The translations under genes were made by a program, and so were the position numbers. A stretch of 64,000 nt of DNA, taken from NCBI GenBank assembly GCA_964342825.1, contig CAYFHO010000006.1, forward strand, positions 62,001-126,000, given 5' to 3'. Positions 44,117 through 53,072 of the stretch are shown here, in pieces. The notes below the pieces were generated by a model. That model saw only the letters and a list, made by a program, of their open reading frames with translations. It searched no databases and had not been told where the DNA came from. The DNA comes from AAA164-E04 sp964342825 (lineage in GTDB: Bacteria > Verrucomicrobiota > Verrucomicrobiia > Limisphaerales > AAA164-E04). Position 1 is the first letter of the stretch; the number at the start of each line of letters is the position of its first letter.

Positions 44117-45469
44117 TCATGGGGTCCGCAAATCCACGATCTTCTGCTCTGCACGAATCGCATTGTTTTCCAACTCGACTCGGCCTGCCTGTTGTTCTAT
44201 CTGAATGCCTATCCTTTGAAAGGCCTGGTCCCCTTCCCTTGTTTCACGAATCACATTATTGCGAAAAATCAATCCATCCGTTGCACCTCGAATTCGGATT
44301 CCCGTTGCGGCACTGGTTCTACCATTATTTTCAATGAGATTGTCCTCCAATCGATTACGATGCCCAGCCATCCCATAGGTTTCATTTCGAAAAAAGACCC
44401 CAGCTTGATCATTCAAGACGACACGATTTCCTCGCAATAAATTATCCGTGTCCTTATGCCCGATGGAAATCCCAAATCGACCGTTGTTTTCCAATAAATT
44501 ATTTTCAAACAAACCGTGACGCACCCGCCAGCAAAGAAACAGGCCATCCTCACCATTGTGACGTGCGGTATTATTGGAGACAACAGGACGTTGCGAACCG
44601 CTACCGGGATGCAGTCCCAAATGGGTATTTCCCTCGCTTATACAGTGAATCACCTGAACATCATTAGACTGCTGGAAACTGATTCCATCGCCAAAATAGT
44701 CCCTGACAATGCAATTACGGATGACGGTCCCGTGGCCACGATAAAGGTATATTCCCGCACCACGGCATCCATTTAAAAAGAAATTTTCTTCCTTGTTGCC
44801 ATCAATTGTCAAACCTTCCAGCTCCACCCCTTCACATTCAACGCCGCTCACAATTGGAAATACGCTGGCCGCATAGGCATCCTGACTCACCATGCAGTCC
44901 GCCATCAAGGGACGTGAAATGGCAAAGGTCGAATCACGCTTGCCGATAATGCGAGCCACTGTGGTGTGAAAACCTCCGGCACCACGATCAGTGATCATGA
45001 TCCCCCCACCCATGACGAAACCTGTTGGATCTTGGAGAGTGACTTGTTCTTCACCGAAGTCACCATCCAATGCCAATGGAGATCGATACGCTTTTACTTT
45101 TCGTAAAACCGTTTTTCCGGGAACACCTCGTACATGAACATTGGATCGTAAATGCAATGAATCCCCCATGTCATATACCCCCTCGGAAATCGAAACAATA
45201 CCTCCTCCTAAACCAGAAATGTAATCCACCGCTGCCTGAAGAATGCGGTGGTCGCTCCCGATGAAATCAGTCTTTTCATGACCAACACTGATCATCGGCA
45301 TTTCTTCCATAGCCGAATGCATGCGGTCAGGCAATTGTTGTTCTCCGGGCAATGGTGCAACCTGGGCATGCAAGAAGGATACGCAAACTAAAAATATGCA
45401 TCCCACAGTCATCATGGGATATGGGAAAGAAGCTGGAGTAAAGACAATGGGTTTTTGTATCCGTGACAT
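44117..45469 (-). CDS. Exported right-handed beta-helix protein
   Basis: 450 aa: signal peptide (MTVGCIFLVCVSFLHAQ; start at 45469, or the ATGs at 45415/45412 which give a more normal leader), then a pectate-lyase-like start (ILQAAVDYISGLGGGIVSISEGVYDMG) and about ten parallel beta-helix coils with Asn ladders such as FENNLLENNGRFGISIG and LEDNLIENNGR. Family members are polysaccharide lyases, hydrolases or epimerases. No catalytic residue set could be assigned. It sits next to the esterase gene on the same strand (81 bp), suggesting shared glycan metabolism. Confidence 0.82.
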   Translation of the reverse strand: MSRIQKPIVFTPASFPYPMMTVGCIFLVCVSFLHAQVAPLPGEQQLPDRMHSAMEEMPMISVGHEKTDFIGSDHRILQAAVDYISGLGGGIVSISEGVYDMGDSLHLRSNVHVRGVPGKTVLRKVKAYRSPLALDGDFGEEQVTLQDPTGFVMGGGIMITDRGAGGFHTTVARIIGKRDSTFAISRPLMADCMVSQDAYAASVFPIVSGVECEGVELEGLTIDGNKEENFFLNGCRGAGIYLYRGHGTVIRNCIVRDYFGDGISFQQSNDVQVIHCISEGNTHLGLHPGSGSQRPVVSNNTARHNGEDGLFLCWRVRHGLFENNLLENNGRFGISIGHKDTDNLLRGNRVVLNDQAGVFFRNETYGMAGHRNRLEDNLIENNGRTSAATGIRIRGATDGLIFRNNVIRETREGDQAFQRIGIQIEQQAGRVELENNAIRAEQKIVDLRTP

Positions 45470-45656
45470 ATCAAGTGTTCTGTTTTGGGTAGGATCAAAG
45501 GCTAAATCACTATGTAATGGACATCAATCAAAACATCCACGATTGAGTGATGGAGAACCGTACAAGGAAAACGGGCCTTGGGGTGACACACGGTTGCACA
45601 CCCACAAGACCCGTTCCAAGCCTTTCTGCCACTCAGCAGGAGCTTAAATTTTTTGG

Positions 45657-45693
45657 TAAAAGCGCCAGCGGCTTTTCAGAAGAGAGGCCGCTG
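45657..45693 (-). terminator. Possible terminator of the repeat-module protein gene
   Basis: CAGCGGC (45666-45672) pairs with GCCGCTG (45687-45693). On the minus strand the stem is followed within four bases by TTTT. The T-run is short, so moderate confidence. Confidence 0.5.
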
Positions 45694-45709
45694 ACGTTGA
45701 TAGTAACTA

Positions 45710-48700
45710 TTATCGAGCACGGAAGTAAGCCTGCCCTTGATCAGCATCCGTTGTGTAAGGACTTCCGGCACCTTCCACAGGGATCCATGGACCCAGCACA
45801 GAGGTGGCGCTTTCAAGAGTGGTTCCTTCCCATTCGATGCTTACCTGACCATCCACGGCGGTGATGGAAACGGAAGCGGCTCCGGCAGGTTTGTTTTTCT
45901 GCCCGCCTGCGAGAACTTCGACATTATCAATAGCCCACCACCAGTTGTTTTTGGCATCAAGGTAACCAAAGGAAATAACCACGCTTTGAGCACCTTCAGG
46001 ATTCCACAAGTCAAGTGAAACGCTCTCGTTGGTTTCATGATCGTGGAAGGTTGGTTCTGAACTGCGTGAAGTCCAGCGCTGGACCTCGACTTCATCCGTG
46101 CTTCCATCCGCCAGGGTATAGGTGGCTTTGACAACGGCCTTTTGATCGTTTTCAGGTCTCCAGCTACTGCTGTACCGAAGGATCAGGGAATTCGACAGGA
46201 TGGCTTCACCGATGGAAATGGATGGTGTATGCAACCAGGTATTCATGAAACCCATGGAATCTGGATCACCTTTGTCATCCCATTCGTCACCGTCTGCGAT
46301 GGCAACCGTTCCGACACCTTTCAGGAATTCGGTTCGACGTTGATCACCGGCGGTTTCGGCCCACCATGCACGATCAGCAAAAGCCCAGCCTTCCCATTCA
46401 CGAACACCAATCTCAGGGTCATCCAGACCAGGAAGATCTTTGTCGATCATCCAACCTTCAGGTCCATCTGGAGTCCAAACGTTGTCGCCTGCAACTCCCT
46501 CATCCACGTTGGCCCCAAGAGCCAAGCCTTCGAAATCTTCGAAGAATAACGGAGGAAGCACACCTTTGACTTCGATGTTGTCGACAGCCCACCACCAGTT
46601 GTTCCTGGCTTCCAGATAACTGAAAGTCAGCGTCATGGTGCTGGCATCGGCTGGGTGATCAATGTTCACCGTGACGGTATCGTTGGGAGCGTGATCTTTG
46701 AAATCTTCCCCAGCTTCGGAGCTGAAGCGCAAGATTTCAACAGGAGCACCACCATCGAAGGAGGCTTCGACCAAACCGGTCTGAAGCACTTCAGGCCTCC
46801 AACTGCTGTTAAAACGAAGAGTCAATGTTCCCTCTCTGACTCCTGCAATGGATATTTCGGGTGTGGTCATCATGGTGTTCATGGCGCCCAAGGAATCAGG
46901 ATCACCTTTGTCATCCCATTCGTCACCGTCAGCGATGGCCACGGTTCCAGTACCTTTGGTGAATTCAGTGCGTCGCTGATCACCTGCGGTGGCAGCCCAC
47001 CATTCACGGTCGGCAAAAGCCCAGCCTTCCCATTCGCGCACACCCACTTCATCATCATCCAATCCTGGAAGATCATTCACACGGCTCCAACCGTCAGGAA
47101 GAGTATCGGTCCAAACTTCATCTCCAGCTAATGCCTCATCCACGTTGGGTCCAAGAGGGAGTCCCTCAAAGTCCTCTGCAAACAAGACAGCACCTTCAAT
47201 GGCTGCTCTCACTTCAAGTAGAGCGGGAGAGCTTGCAGGAGTCGATCCTCCGTCATTGGAAACAACCACGGTGTAGTTACCTGCGGATTCTGCGGTCGCA
47301 CCTGTAATGGTCAGGGAATTGGTCACTTCATTGGACTGCTCGGTGGCAATCGAATCTCCATTAAAGAACCATTCATAAGTAAACGGCCCCGTGCCTTCAA
47401 CTGTCACAGTGAAGGTTGCTTCTCCACCTGCATCCACTTCAAGCCCCACGGGGGAAGAAGCCAGGACGGGAGGTTTGACTCCCGCATTGACAACCAGGTT
47501 ATCAATGGCCCACCACCAGTCGTTTCCGGCATCCCACATACCGAACTTGATGACAACTTCTTGCGCTCCAGCGGGGTTATTGAGATCGATCAAAATGGTT
47601 TCATTGGGAGCATGGTCGTGATAGTTCGGACTTGCCTGATCGGATTCCCACTTGAGAATTTCAATGAATTCACCACCGTCGTAGGATATTTCAATGTTGG
47701 CGGTTTGGTGGTAATCAGAGTCAAACTCAGGACGCCAGCTTGAGGCAAACTGCAAGAAAGCGGTATTTTCAGCAATGCCTTCCAGTGAGACAGGACGTGA
47801 GGTCACGTAAGTTTCGAACCAGCCTTCCTCCTCTCCTCGGGGATTGGTGTCGTCAGCCCATTCATCAGGATCCGCGATCAAAGCCGTTCCCTGACTCAAA
47901 TTAAATTCGCTGCGGCGCTGATCACCGGCGGTGGCAACCCACCACTCTTTATCGGCAAAACTCCAGCCGGCCCATTCTTCAACACCGTTGTTATCAGGAT
48001 CCCCGACTCCGGGAATTCCACTGTCATCGACTTCCCATCCTTCAGGACCTTCACGAGTCCAGGCCTTGTCAAATTCAAGACCTTCATCCACGTTGGGGCC
48101 AAGATTCAATCCTTCAAAGTCTTCGAAGTAAATCGCGGCATCAAAGTTATGGGTGAAAGATTTTTCTCCATCTCTGTCATCGGTGTAAGTCACCATGAGA
48201 GTGTGTTTGGTGCCGGGTGAAAATGGCAGGTCTCGATCTACGAAGATGGTGAAGACATCACCTGACTGATTGATGGAAGGAGATTGAGCTTCCCCATTCA
48301 GGGTGAACGAAATCGTTGCTTGATCAATGGATGCGTCCCCCTGATTCAGAACGACACCAATGTCAGTGTCCCGGTTGGCAACATTGCCTGCCGGAGTCCA
48401 GGATTCCACATAGGATGGTACTGGAGGTAGCTCTTCAGGCAATCCTTCCGCGGTTGCGCCGCCCAATGCAATGGCCTGTCCAGAGGAAATCGCTTCCCCT
48501 CTCAATTGAACACTGTTCACGTAACCCTCAGTGGTGAATCCGAACAGAATCACATCCAACTGAGTATCGAGGGTATAAGGCCCGAACGGAAGGTCATCAC
48601 TGGAGATGGGACTAGTTCCGGTCAAAACACCGTCGATGTATCGTGAGATCAGTTGATTCTCACCATCCACCGTGACGATCACACGATGCCAGGTGTCAGG

Positions 48701-49150
48701 ATTGATCACACCGCTGGTTCCCCCTGCTGCTACCGCGTTGTTGGCGTTGATGCTCAACTCGGCTCCGGCGAAATCGGGCGTGTTGTCAGCAAGCCCTCGA
48801 GCTGAGGAGTTGGAAGCGGCAGGATAATAAATATCCACCATGAAAGAATACTGGTTGGAATTTCCCATACCGTCTGGGACGGGCATGACAAAACCGGTAT
48901 CCTCTTCGGTCACAGCCGGAAACTTCATCACCTGGGCAACGTCTCCGTTGATGGGACCTATCCCAAAAGATTCCGTTGTGCCGAATTCACCTGAAACAAA
49001 CGATTCAACGATGGGATCACCACCATTGGCACTGTTCAGGTTGCCGTTAAACTGCCACAAACCCACATCCTGGGCTTGAGCAGCGATCATAGTTCCTGCG
49101 GCGATCAATAATGCCGCCAAGGAAGATTTCACGAGTCTCTTAGTCATCAT
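45710..49150 (-). CDS. Secreted LamG/Ig protein with three tandem modules
   Basis: 1146 aa. Signal peptide (LAALLIAAGTMIAAQA, cut near 26); LamG-like domain (about 27-230, GLWQFNGNLNSANGG and WHRVIVTVDGENQLISRYIDG); an Ig-like segment (about 245-335); then three copies of a roughly 210-residue module starting at about 340, 655 and 867. Each begins with EDFEGLxLGxNVDE, contains ATAGDQRR or ETAGDQRR, and ends NxWWWAxDNxxV. An Ig-like domain (VEGTGPFTYEWFFNG) separates copies 1 and 2. The C-terminal 70 residues are a Verrucomicrobiota-type end module (LESATSVLGPWIPVEGAGSPY). The modules resemble MAM/choice-of-anchor J jelly rolls. An adhesive or glycan-binding surface role is inferred. Confidence 0.85.
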   Translation of the reverse strand: MMTKRLVKSSLAALLIAAGTMIAAQAQDVGLWQFNGNLNSANGGDPIVESFVSGEFGTTESFGIGPINGDVAQVMKFPAVTEEDTGFVMPVPDGMGNSNQYSFMVDIYYPAASNSSARGLADNTPDFAGAELSINANNAVAAGGTSGVINPDTWHRVIVTVDGENQLISRYIDGVLTGTSPISSDDLPFGPYTLDTQLDVILFGFTTEGYVNSVQLRGEAISSGQAIALGGATAEGLPEELPPVPSYVESWTPAGNVANRDTDIGVVLNQGDASIDQATISFTLNGEAQSPSINQSGDVFTIFVDRDLPFSPGTKHTLMVTYTDDRDGEKSFTHNFDAAIYFEDFEGLNLGPNVDEGLEFDKAWTREGPEGWEVDDSGIPGVGDPDNNGVEEWAGWSFADKEWWVATAGDQRRSEFNLSQGTALIADPDEWADDTNPRGEEEGWFETYVTSRPVSLEGIAENTAFLQFASSWRPEFDSDYHQTANIEISYDGGEFIEILKWESDQASPNYHDHAPNETILIDLNNPAGAQEVVIKFGMWDAGNDWWWAIDNLVVNAGVKPPVLASSPVGLEVDAGGEATFTVTVEGTGPFTYEWFFNGDSIATEQSNEVTNSLTITGATAESAGNYTVVVSNDGGSTPASSPALLEVRAAIEGAVLFAEDFEGLPLGPNVDEALAGDEVWTDTLPDGWSRVNDLPGLDDDEVGVREWEGWAFADREWWAATAGDQRRTEFTKGTGTVAIADGDEWDDKGDPDSLGAMNTMMTTPEISIAGVREGTLTLRFNSSWRPEVLQTGLVEASFDGGAPVEILRFSSEAGEDFKDHAPNDTVTVNIDHPADASTMTLTFSYLEARNNWWWAVDNIEVKGVLPPLFFEDFEGLALGANVDEGVAGDNVWTPDGPEGWMIDKDLPGLDDPEIGVREWEGWAFADRAWWAETAGDQRRTEFLKGVGTVAIADGDEWDDKGDPDSMGFMNTWLHTPSISIGEAILSNSLILRYSSSWRPENDQKAVVKATYTLADGSTDEVEVQRWTSRSSEPTFHDHETNESVSLDLWNPEGAQSVVISFGYLDAKNNWWWAIDNVEVLAGGQKNKPAGAASVSITAVDGQVSIEWEGTTLESATSVLGPWIPVEGAGSPYTTDADQGQAYFRAR
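45910..48130 (-). repeat. Three diverged copies of a ~630-bp coding module
   Basis: Copy 1 spans about 48130-47470, copy 2 about 47185-46560 and copy 3 about 46548-45910. Copies 2 and 3 are more alike (GDEWDDKGDPDS and VREWEGWAFADR conserved) than either is to copy 1, so the third is probably the latest duplication. Confidence 0.8.
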
Positions 49151-49228
49151 GGTATCTAGTTGTGTTCGTTAGAAGATTCCTCGTCCATTGGTTAGGAATC
49201 GTTTCGGTGTTTTGATTGAAAAACCTGA

Positions 49229-49612
49229 TTATTTATTGGCATTCATATGCCGGAGATATTGTTCCGCCTTACGATCTCCCTTTTCCTCCATCGCCCGCTT
49301 CATTTCATCATTCACGGTCATCAAGCAACGACTGGCCATCTGTCGTTGTGAGTCCGTGATGTCTGTTCGGGATAGCAGGGCCTGGGTGATGGCGGATGCT
49401 TTGGTAAAGTCACTTTTCGAATAACTGATCAACATGTCTTGAACGATTTTTTTGATCTCTTCAGATGCATCCGCAAATGATTCGTTCATGACCGTGTTGA
49501 CTTCTTCAGGACTGACTGATTCAGGTCCAGTGTATTTTTCCTCGCCACAGCCAGTCATGAGCAGGGTGGCAATCAGGAAAAACAGCAGTAAATAAAGAGG
49601 TTGATGCTTCAT
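49229..49612 (-). CDS. Small lipoprotein next to prepilin gene
   Basis: 127 aa with a lipoprotein signal: FFLIATLLMTGC, lipobox LMTGC. The remainder is helical and charged (SPEEVNTVMNESFADASEEIKKIVQDM). No family recognised. The ATG at 49612 is chosen because it gives a normal lipoprotein leader. The longer frame would start inside the prepilin gene. It lies 14 bp after the prepilin stop, so it is almost surely co-transcribed. Confidence 0.78.
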   Translation of the reverse strand: MKHQPLYLLLFFLIATLLMTGCGEEKYTGPESVSPEEVNTVMNESFADASEEIKKIVQDMLISYSKSDFTKASAITQALLSRTDITDSQRQMASRCLMTVNDEMKRAMEEKGDRKAEQYLRHMNANK

Positions 49613-49626
49613 GTGGTGTGCGACGA

Positions 49627-50430
49627 TCAAGGTTGTTGTAAAGGTTGTTCCCCAGTGTACCACCGATAATCAACACCGACTTCAAATCCCCGGAAATTGA
49701 CGGTGCTGACATGACCTGGAAGCCACAGAATATTGTTCCTTTGGTTGTGGCGATACCACTCAAGCCACATTTCACGCTCGGGATAAAGACCCGCAAGCCC
49801 CACCCGCCACTGGGTCAGGATTTCCGTCTGACCTGGAAATAATCCAATGGAATCGGTATCCCCTTCCATTTTCTGTTCTGCCGCGTCCTGACAAAAGATG
49901 GTTGTGTTTGGAGAAAGATAGGAGGAGACCTTTGGTTTCTTGTTGCCTGCGGTCAATTTGCCGTTGATGCCGAAAGCGGAGTTGAGCCAGAAGGAGGCAG
50001 GAAATCTCAAACCAGTCTCACGCCACTCATCCACATGTTTCGCACTGGGGCAGTTGAAAATCGTCCGGGTGTTCCCTATGTAATCTTGATAACCAATACC
50101 CCAGTAGGCACGGTCATGATCTTTTTCCAGTTGAACGTCGGATCGAGGGTTGATGGTCCATTGACCGTGATTGGGAAAATTACCGTTGATATTCCAATAC
50201 TCGTCATTGTTGTCGTCCGCATACATGATGGCGGCCAACCCAATCTGCTTGAGATTGTTGATACACTTGGTCGCTTTGGCCTTTTCTTTGGCCTGGCTTA
50301 GCGCCGGCAAAAGCATGCCCGCCAGGATCGCGATAATGGCAATCACGACAAGAAGTTCAATCAGTGTGAAGCCGGCAGAAGTCTGCCTGGATCGTAGGTA
50401 TGTTGGTTTAGTAGAATTCCGAAGGATCAT
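49627..50430 (-). CDS. DUF1559-like prepilin-type protein
   Basis: 267 aa with the type IV prepilin cleavage/methylation signal SAGFTLIELLVVIAIIAILAGMLLPALSQAK (cut in parts: GFTLIELLVVIAIIAILAGM), then KCINNLKQIGLAAIMYADDNND, as in the abundant pseudopilin-like proteins of Verrucomicrobiota, Lentisphaerae and Planctomycetes. The C-terminal LWLPGHVSTVNF corresponds to the usual LFxDGHVxF (H-X9-DG-type) end, with the Asp replaced by Pro. Function within the family is unclear. Genomes often hold many copies. It is in an operon with the lipoprotein downstream. Confidence 0.88.
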   Translation of the reverse strand: MILRNSTKPTYLRSRQTSAGFTLIELLVVIAIIAILAGMLLPALSQAKEKAKATKCINNLKQIGLAAIMYADDNNDEYWNINGNFPNHGQWTINPRSDVQLEKDHDRAYWGIGYQDYIGNTRTIFNCPSAKHVDEWRETGLRFPASFWLNSAFGINGKLTAGNKKPKVSSYLSPNTTIFCQDAAEQKMEGDTDSIGLFPGQTEILTQWRVGLAGLYPEREMWLEWYRHNQRNNILWLPGHVSTVNFRGFEVGVDYRWYTGEQPLQQP

Positions 50431-50811
50431 AATTCGATGTTGGTTTGGTAGACTAAGTCCATCTTGATGAGTTTAACGTGCGAGCGCAAAGTTCCGTGTC
50501 ATCAAAGGTTGCTGATGGAGCATCATGTTGACTCTTTTTCTGGATACTATCCATCACAAATTGAAAGGCAACTATAAACAAACCGCATTCTTTGCATGGT
50601 TATCATGCGTTTTTCTTTGCATAAAAAAGGATAGTGCTCGCCAGGCATTTTTAAATTCTGTCGATTTCAGACGACGCAGGAAAATTGGGTTTTGAAAGCG
50701 ACAGAATTTCGCAGAGATTGTTACGGTTCAGTGAAAAGCACATTTTTTGGGAACCGGAATCAGGGCGGTGAACAAGCATTGAGATCACAAAAGAAACTGA
50801 TTGAAAGAAAG
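50431..50811. other. Intergenic region upstream of prepilin gene
   Basis: 381 bp. Holds a perfect 11-bp inverted repeat AAATTCTGTCG (50653-50663) / CGACAGAATTT (50699-50709) with a 35-bp spacer, and two copies of TTCTTTGCAT about 22 bp apart (near 50590 and 50612). It contains the promoter region of the prepilin gene and the 3' flank of the LysR gene. No ORF or RNA gene is convincing. Confidence 0.45.
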
Positions 50812-51723
50812 TTACACCATGGAGGGGCCAGCCCTTTTACTATTGGTTACATTTTTCATGATTTCCAAGAATGCTTCCATGATCGGTGAGAAATGCTTTT
50901 TGGCATGATGCACCAGGTAAATTTGCCTTGGAAGAGGCATGCCTTTGACATTAAGAACCTTCAATTGACCATCACGGATCTCCTTTTGCAGCCCGTGAAT
51001 GGACATGAAGGAATATCCCAATCGCGCAGACACGAGGTTTTTGACCGCTTCAGAAGAATGAACTTCGATAACTTTTCCCAATCGGACTTGTTCCTTGGAC
51101 AACCAGGATTCAAAAAGCCTTCGCGTGGAGGAACCTCTCTCCCGGAGGACACAAAGCTCGTTGGAAATTTGTTGCAGGGAAAGCCGGGATTCTCCGGCAA
51201 GGTGGTGAGATGGACTCGCAAAACATACGACTTCATCCTCCATCACGGATTCTAAAATCAGGTCATCATTAGTGAGATAAGCTCCTACAAACCCTAGGTC
51301 CAGAGTGTTGTCGATGATCATTTGCTCCACTCTTTGGGAGTTATCAGAAACATACTTCAGCTCAATGTCGGGATATTTCTCATGGAACAATCCGAGCACC
51401 TCAGGTAACACGTAACAACCGGGGGTCGAACTGGTGCCAATACGCAGGGAACCATGCTCAAGAGAGCTGTGAGCCTGAACCGCCTCTTTAGTCCTTTCCA
51501 TGGCACCCAGTAACATTTCCGACTCTAGTGCAAGCGTTTGGCCGGCTTTGGTCAACCGAAGTGATTTGCCCAATTGTTCGATGAGCTGAACTCCAAACTC
51601 AGATTCCAACTGTTTGATCTGACGAGAAACAGCCGGCTGTGACAAAAAAACCTCCTCAGCCGCACGAGTGTAATTCAGGTGCTTCCGTACCGAAAGGAAA
51701 GTGCGAAGAAGTTGAAGATTCAC
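50812..51723 (-). CDS. LysR-family transcriptional regulator
   Basis: 303 aa: N-terminal winged helix-turn-helix (LLRTFLSVRKHLNYTRAAE and FLSQPAVSRQIKQLE, about 3-60), linker helix, and a periplasmic-binding-like effector domain (SLRIGTSSTPGCYVLPEVL onward). The sequence resembles CysB/CbbR-like members of the family. The effector is unknown. LysR genes are usually divergent from a target, but here the neighbour on the other side (51768) is on the same strand, so the target is not obvious. The prepilin gene lies downstream on the same strand. Confidence 0.9.
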   Translation of the reverse strand: MNLQLLRTFLSVRKHLNYTRAAEEVFLSQPAVSRQIKQLESEFGVQLIEQLGKSLRLTKAGQTLALESEMLLGAMERTKEAVQAHSSLEHGSLRIGTSSTPGCYVLPEVLGLFHEKYPDIELKYVSDNSQRVEQMIIDNTLDLGFVGAYLTNDDLILESVMEDEVVCFASPSHHLAGESRLSLQQISNELCVLRERGSSTRRLFESWLSKEQVRLGKVIEVHSSEAVKNLVSARLGYSFMSIHGLQKEIRDGQLKVLNVKGMPLPRQIYLVHHAKKHFSPIMEAFLEIMKNVTNSKRAGPSMV

Positions 51724-51767
51724 TTCAAATAGATGGGTTCACCCGAGGACGTGATTCACATCCTGGC

Positions 51768-52295
51768 TTATTTTCCCGAAGCACTGATGCCTTTGACTTC
51801 GCTGTAAGATCTGACATAGCTGTAATAAACAATCCCATTGGCCGCATCGACCGTGATAAATTTCCTGCCATCCTCATAATACACCGGGTCGGTCACAGCC
51901 ATCGGACGCCACCAGGGGTAATCACCGACTCCCTGATGCCACGATGCGTAGTCAGTGGGAACTTCCCGTTCAGATTCCAGTCCAAGGGTGGATTCCACAA
52001 AGGCTTCAATCACGTCGGCACCTGCCTTGAATCGTACATATTCTCCATAAACATCACCGTCTTCATAAAAACCTGGTTCAAGACGAAAACAGACTTCAGT
52101 GGCCGCCTCAGGGTAAGATGTTTCGTGGGCATGCTTCTGGAAGAGTGCTCGTTTCTGGTCATCAGATAGCGAAGAATCCAGTCCAACAACAACTATATCG
52201 GCTGCCAGAAACCAGGAAAAAATTGCTCCAACCAAAACCAGACCGATGACTGCCAAGACGGTCAAATTCGTTTTTCTAGCATCCATGAGGCGCAT
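51768..52295 (-). CDS. Membrane-anchored protein of unknown function
   Basis: 175 aa: one N-terminal transmembrane helix (about 11-32, LTVLAVIGLVLVGAIFSWFLA) followed by an extracytoplasmic domain with ERxE-like acidic turns and aromatic residues (DYPWWRPMAVTDPVYYEDG). No family recognised. It is 44 bp upstream of the LysR gene on the same strand. ATG at 52286 is an alternative start. Confidence 0.65.
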   Translation of the reverse strand: MRLMDARKTNLTVLAVIGLVLVGAIFSWFLAADIVVVGLDSSLSDDQKRALFQKHAHETSYPEAATEVCFRLEPGFYEDGDVYGEYVRFKAGADVIEAFVESTLGLESEREVPTDYASWHQGVGDYPWWRPMAVTDPVYYEDGRKFITVDAANGIVYYSYVRSYSEVKGISASGK

Positions 52296-52397
52296 TCAAT
52301 CCTTGAGCCCCATTTTTTGCAAGTCAGCAATGCGGTGAAACGTTCGCTTGAACTGATAGAGATTTAGGTTAGTTTTCATCTCTTTGGAACAACAGAT

Positions 52398-52862
52398 ATG
52401 AAAAACATCGTCAATTTATTGGGAACCATCATCATCGGACTCAGTTGCGCTCTTTGGCTCTCTGGCTGCGGTGGCGGTGACGATCACGCCGGTCATGACC
52501 ACGATCATGATCACGAACATGGTGAAGAACATCACGAGGAAGCTGCGAGTGCAGCTAATAACGCAGCCAATCAGATTGCCGGGGCCATATCCGAGGCGGC
52601 AAATACGGCTGCAGATACAGCCAACCAGTTGGCTGAGGATGTCAACAAAATGACCGATGAAGCTATTATTGCGGCGCAATCAGCAACTTACCCTTTGAAA
52701 ACATGCGTTGTAAGCGGCGAGGAATTGGGAAGCATGGGCGAAAGTGTGAATTATGTTCATGAAGGCACTTTAATTAAACTTTGCTGTGATCACTGCAAAC
52801 CCGACCTGGATAAGGATCCATCGAAGTTTGTAGCAATGGTCAAAGAAGCCATCGCAAAGTAA
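52398..52862 (+). CDS. His-rich lipoprotein with metal-binding-like C-terminal domain
   Basis: 154 aa: lipoprotein signal ending ALWLSGC (Cys24), a run rich in His/Asp/Glu (residues 28-48, HDHDHDHEHGEEHHEE), an Ala/Asn helical linker, and a C-terminal segment YPLKTCVVSGEELGSMGESV...KLCCDHCKPDLDKDP with cysteines spaced as in YHS/TRASH-like metal-binding domains. A periplasmic or outer-membrane metal (Cu, Zn or Ni) binding role is inferred from His and Cys content. It is monocistronic: a strong terminator follows at 52915. Confidence 0.78.
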   Translation: MKNIVNLLGTIIIGLSCALWLSGCGGGDDHAGHDHDHDHEHGEEHHEEAASAANNAANQIAGAISEAANTAADTANQLAEDVNKMTDEAIIAAQSATYPLKTCVVSGEELGSMGESVNYVHEGTLIKLCCDHCKPDLDKDPSKFVAMVKEAIAK

Positions 52863-52914
52863 CTCGCCTTTCGAATCGGAAGGTTTTCCGTTACAGAAAC
52901 TGAGTTAATTTTTC

Positions 52915-52964
52915 AAGCCCCGGAGCTGAAGCGGATTGAAACGCCGCCTCTCCGGGGCTTTTTC
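52915..52964 (+). terminator. Rho-independent terminator
   Basis: Outer stem AAGCCCCGGA (52915-52924) / TCCGGGGCTT (52951-52960), with an inner GCGG/CCGC stem, then TTTC after the TT of the stem. It separates the lipoprotein gene from dnaX. Confidence 0.88.
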
Positions 52965-53033
52965 TTGGATCCGGAACGAATAATTTTTAAAGGATCTTCC
53001 AATGAAAATATAGGACTCTCGAAGAGGTCCGTT

Positions 53034-53056
53034 CTTGCCTGTTTTCGACAGGCAAG
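53034..53056 (+). promoter_or_regulatory. Hairpin just upstream of dnaX start
   Basis: Perfect 9-bp stem CTTGCCTGT (53034-53042) / ACAGGCAAG (53048-53056), loop TTTCG, ending 16 bases before the dnaX ATG. No T-run follows, so it is not a terminator. It occupies the place where the ribosome would bind. It could shield or protect the mRNA 5' end. Confidence 0.45.
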
Positions 53057-53072
53057 GCAAGCTTCCCAAACC

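Noticed and set aside
52863..53072. Possible SRP RNA (ffs) upstream of dnaX
   Set aside because: The conserved GGTCAGG...GGAAGCAGC core is absent. The region holds only a terminator and a short hairpin.
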